Assembly: GCA_024305745.1 (NCBI GenBank)
Contig: JAHRBS010000003.1
Location: 1,054,001 to 1,118,000 of the forward strand
Length of the DNA stretch: 64,000 nt
Reading direction: 5' to 3'
Source: Polyporus tsugae
Taxonomy: Eukaryota > Basidiomycota > Agaricomycetes > Polyporales > Polyporaceae
A program made the position numbers and the translations under genes. The notes beneath the pieces are model-generated. The model did no database searches and had not been told where the DNA came from. It saw nothing but the letters and a program-made list of their open reading frames with translations. Shown here in pieces: positions 62,239 through 64,000 of the stretch (positions within the stretch are counted from its first letter, which is position 1; every line of letters begins with the position of its first letter).

Positions 62239-64000
62239 CTATCTAGTACGTGCAAAGAAGTCAGTGATTTCAGTAGGGACCATATCGCGCTGTATACCAA
62301 TCCGAATCTGTCGCGTAAACATTGCCAAGACACCCTCCAACTTGCGCGCAACTGGATCATCTGTCACATCGAGGAACCGGGTAAGGAGGCCGGCAGCCTC
62401 CAGGACTTCCGAGCGCGTCGGAGGCTCGACGACGGGTCCATCGTCTTCGGGCTCACCTGAGTCCTCGACCGCCCTTGCTTCCCGGACAGCCTCCAAGATC
62501 TCGGCGTCAGTGATGTCCAGGTCGATTGCCTCCTCCTCCGGGTTGAGGAGCCTCTCGATGCTCATCTTGTTGGATGCTTGAAGAGTGCCCCTTGCGCAGA
62601 GGCCGTCAAGCGCGTGCTCGACTTCCTTCTCGGCTTCGGCCACTGGATCAGCGGCGGGAGTGTCGTGAATGAGGGATGAGATGGGAACGCGTGGGGTGGC
62701 GATCGGGGGAGATTCAAGATCGGGCGGCAGGATCCCCGCCTTGCGCCAGCAGTGACGGATTGTCGTCGTATCCACCTCCCGCCAAGCCGCGTCGGCGAGT
62801 CGCATGGCCTGGAGTTGATCAATGTTGTAGATGTCGGCTGGGGGAACATTCGAGTCGTAACGGTTGATAGCGCGCTCGATGAACTTCGCGCGATAATGAG
62901 CCTTGAAGCAACGGATGATCCCTTGATCGTTTGGCTGGACATGTGACGTGAGGTTCGGCTCGAAATTCTCAACACGGATGGCGCGGAGGTCTGGTGGGGG
63001 AATGTGACCACTAAAGTTGTCCTGAAGAAGTAGAATCGGCCTATGATTCTTCGCGACAAGTTCTTGATCCCAGTTCGACAACCATTCCTGGTACAGGTTT
63101 GCGGTCATCCAAGCCTTCGCGTTGTTACGATAGCGAAAACCCAGTTGCTCGCCCGTCTTGCCGACAAAGCATCGGGGCTTCTTCGACTTGCCGATGACGA
63201 AGGCTGGTCGCCTCTCGCTGCCGTCTGCGTTCACCGTGAATGCGTATGTAAGGCGAGTCTTCTTCCCTTTCATGCCCGCGCCCGGCTTGTCAGCGAGTCC
63301 ACGATCGGGGGGCATCCTGCCGCCGTCGACTAAACTTAGCGCAAAAATATGCAATGAATTAATTGCGCACTCACTGATAGAACAGGCCGGTTTCATCCAT
63401 ATTGAAGATATCTCGGGCCTGGTAGCCACCATCCCTGATGAGATTCTGGATTCGGAGGCGCTCCGCTTCCACAGTTGCCATGTTCGCTGAGGCTGCCTCA
63501 CTGTGGCGTCTGATATCCCTCAATCCATGACGCTTCTTGAACCGGTCCAGCCAGCCGTTGCTCAACTCGAGCTGGTCATCTGCGGGGACCCCCACGTGGA
63601 CCGCGAACTGTCTCCATTTCTGGCGAAGCACCTCGCCGGTAAGCAGAATGCCCTTCGACATCGCGGTCGACACCCAAAGATCCATTGCATCCGAAATCTC
63701 TGGATGCTGTGTCTGCCTAAGCCTCTTCGCCGACCTGTCTCCAGCTCGAGTGCTGTCAGCGAGCCGCTCCCGCCACATCGCCTCCTCCTTCAGCCATTTC
63801 GAGATCAGAGGCTGCTTGATATCCCTCTTCCATTTCTTCGCGAAGTGCGCCGCAGTGCGAGTCTGGTTCTTCCCATTGGCGTAGTGCCAGTCGAGGGCCT
63901 CGACCCGTTCCTCGTTCGTCGAATTGTCCCTTTTCTTCTTCTCCGCTGTCTCGGAGCCCTCCTTCTTCTTCGACTGGCCTTTTGTCGTCTTGAGATTCTC
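62239..64000 (-). CDS. Pogo/Tigger transposase, copy 2 (5' part outside window)
   Basis: Holds the last exon (63334-62239) and nearly all of the middle exon (from 64000 to 63375; it should begin at 64005). The visible protein contains the same MDETGLFY, LLLQDNFSGH and PNDQGIIRCF motifs as copy 1. The first exon and the start codon lie beyond the window. Confidence 0.92.

Larger units (their letters stand above)
62062..64000 (-). mobile_element. Pogo/Tigger-type DNA transposon, copy 2 (cut by window end)
   Basis: Starts with the same inverted repeat as copy 1, directly after TA at 62060-62061. Every open frame on both strands matches copy 1 with a constant offset of 60,107 bp, so the copies look identical over the 1,939 bp in view. 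The expected right end (64611) is outside the window. The two copies have the same orientation. Confidence 0.95.

Overview
The window looks like nuclear DNA of a basidiomycete, most likely an Agaricomycete (wood-decay type) fungus. Genes are intron-dense with short GT-AG introns (about 40-70 nt), coding DNA is GC-rich, and the gene families fit: paired microsomal P450s, a secreted S53 peptidase and class 3 lipase, F-box expansions, a double-BTB protein and a pogo-type DNA transposon. All gene calls below come from reading conserved motifs and joining exons by hand; no database search was run.

Layout. 1-6 kb: gene-poor DNA carrying a complete 2.55 kb pogo/Tigger transposon (1955-4504). 6-16.2 kb: secreted lipase (+), tRNA m3C methyltransferase (-), Rom2-type RhoGEF with two DH domains (+). 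16.6-24.3 kb: small basic protein (+), cytochrome P450 (+), HMG-box factor (+), amino-acid permease (-). 26.3-33.3 kb: a housekeeping block of a GPATCH1-type splicing factor (+), MAK11 WD40 ribosome-assembly factor (-) and mitochondrial GatA/HER2 amidotransferase (+). 33.4-40.1 kb: double-BTB protein (-), second P450 (-) with an apparently lost splice acceptor in its I-helix, and TGS1 snRNA cap hypermethylase (+). 40.5-53.2 kb: three paralogous F-box/zinc-finger genes (+), with a sedolisin (S53) protease (-) between the second and third. 53.2-56.5 kb: gene-poor, with a 712 bp TA-flanked MITE. 56.5-61.8 kb: a protein with four C2HC fingers (-) and a divergent glycolipid transfer protein (-). 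62.06-64 kb: a second, apparently identical copy of the pogo transposon, same orientation, 60,107 bp downstream of the first and cut by the window end.

Most genes are unrelated neighbours, as is normal in fungi. The exceptions are the F-box/zinc-finger family, the P450 pair and the two transposon copies. The best leads are the three-gene F-box/zinc-finger family with a strictly conserved cysteine/histidine scaffold, the four-finger C2HC protein built from two duplicated finger pairs, the GLTP whose glycolipid-binding Trp and Lys are replaced, the P450 with an AG-to-TG acceptor change, and the double-DH RhoGEF. None amounts to a clearly new biological system on sequence alone.
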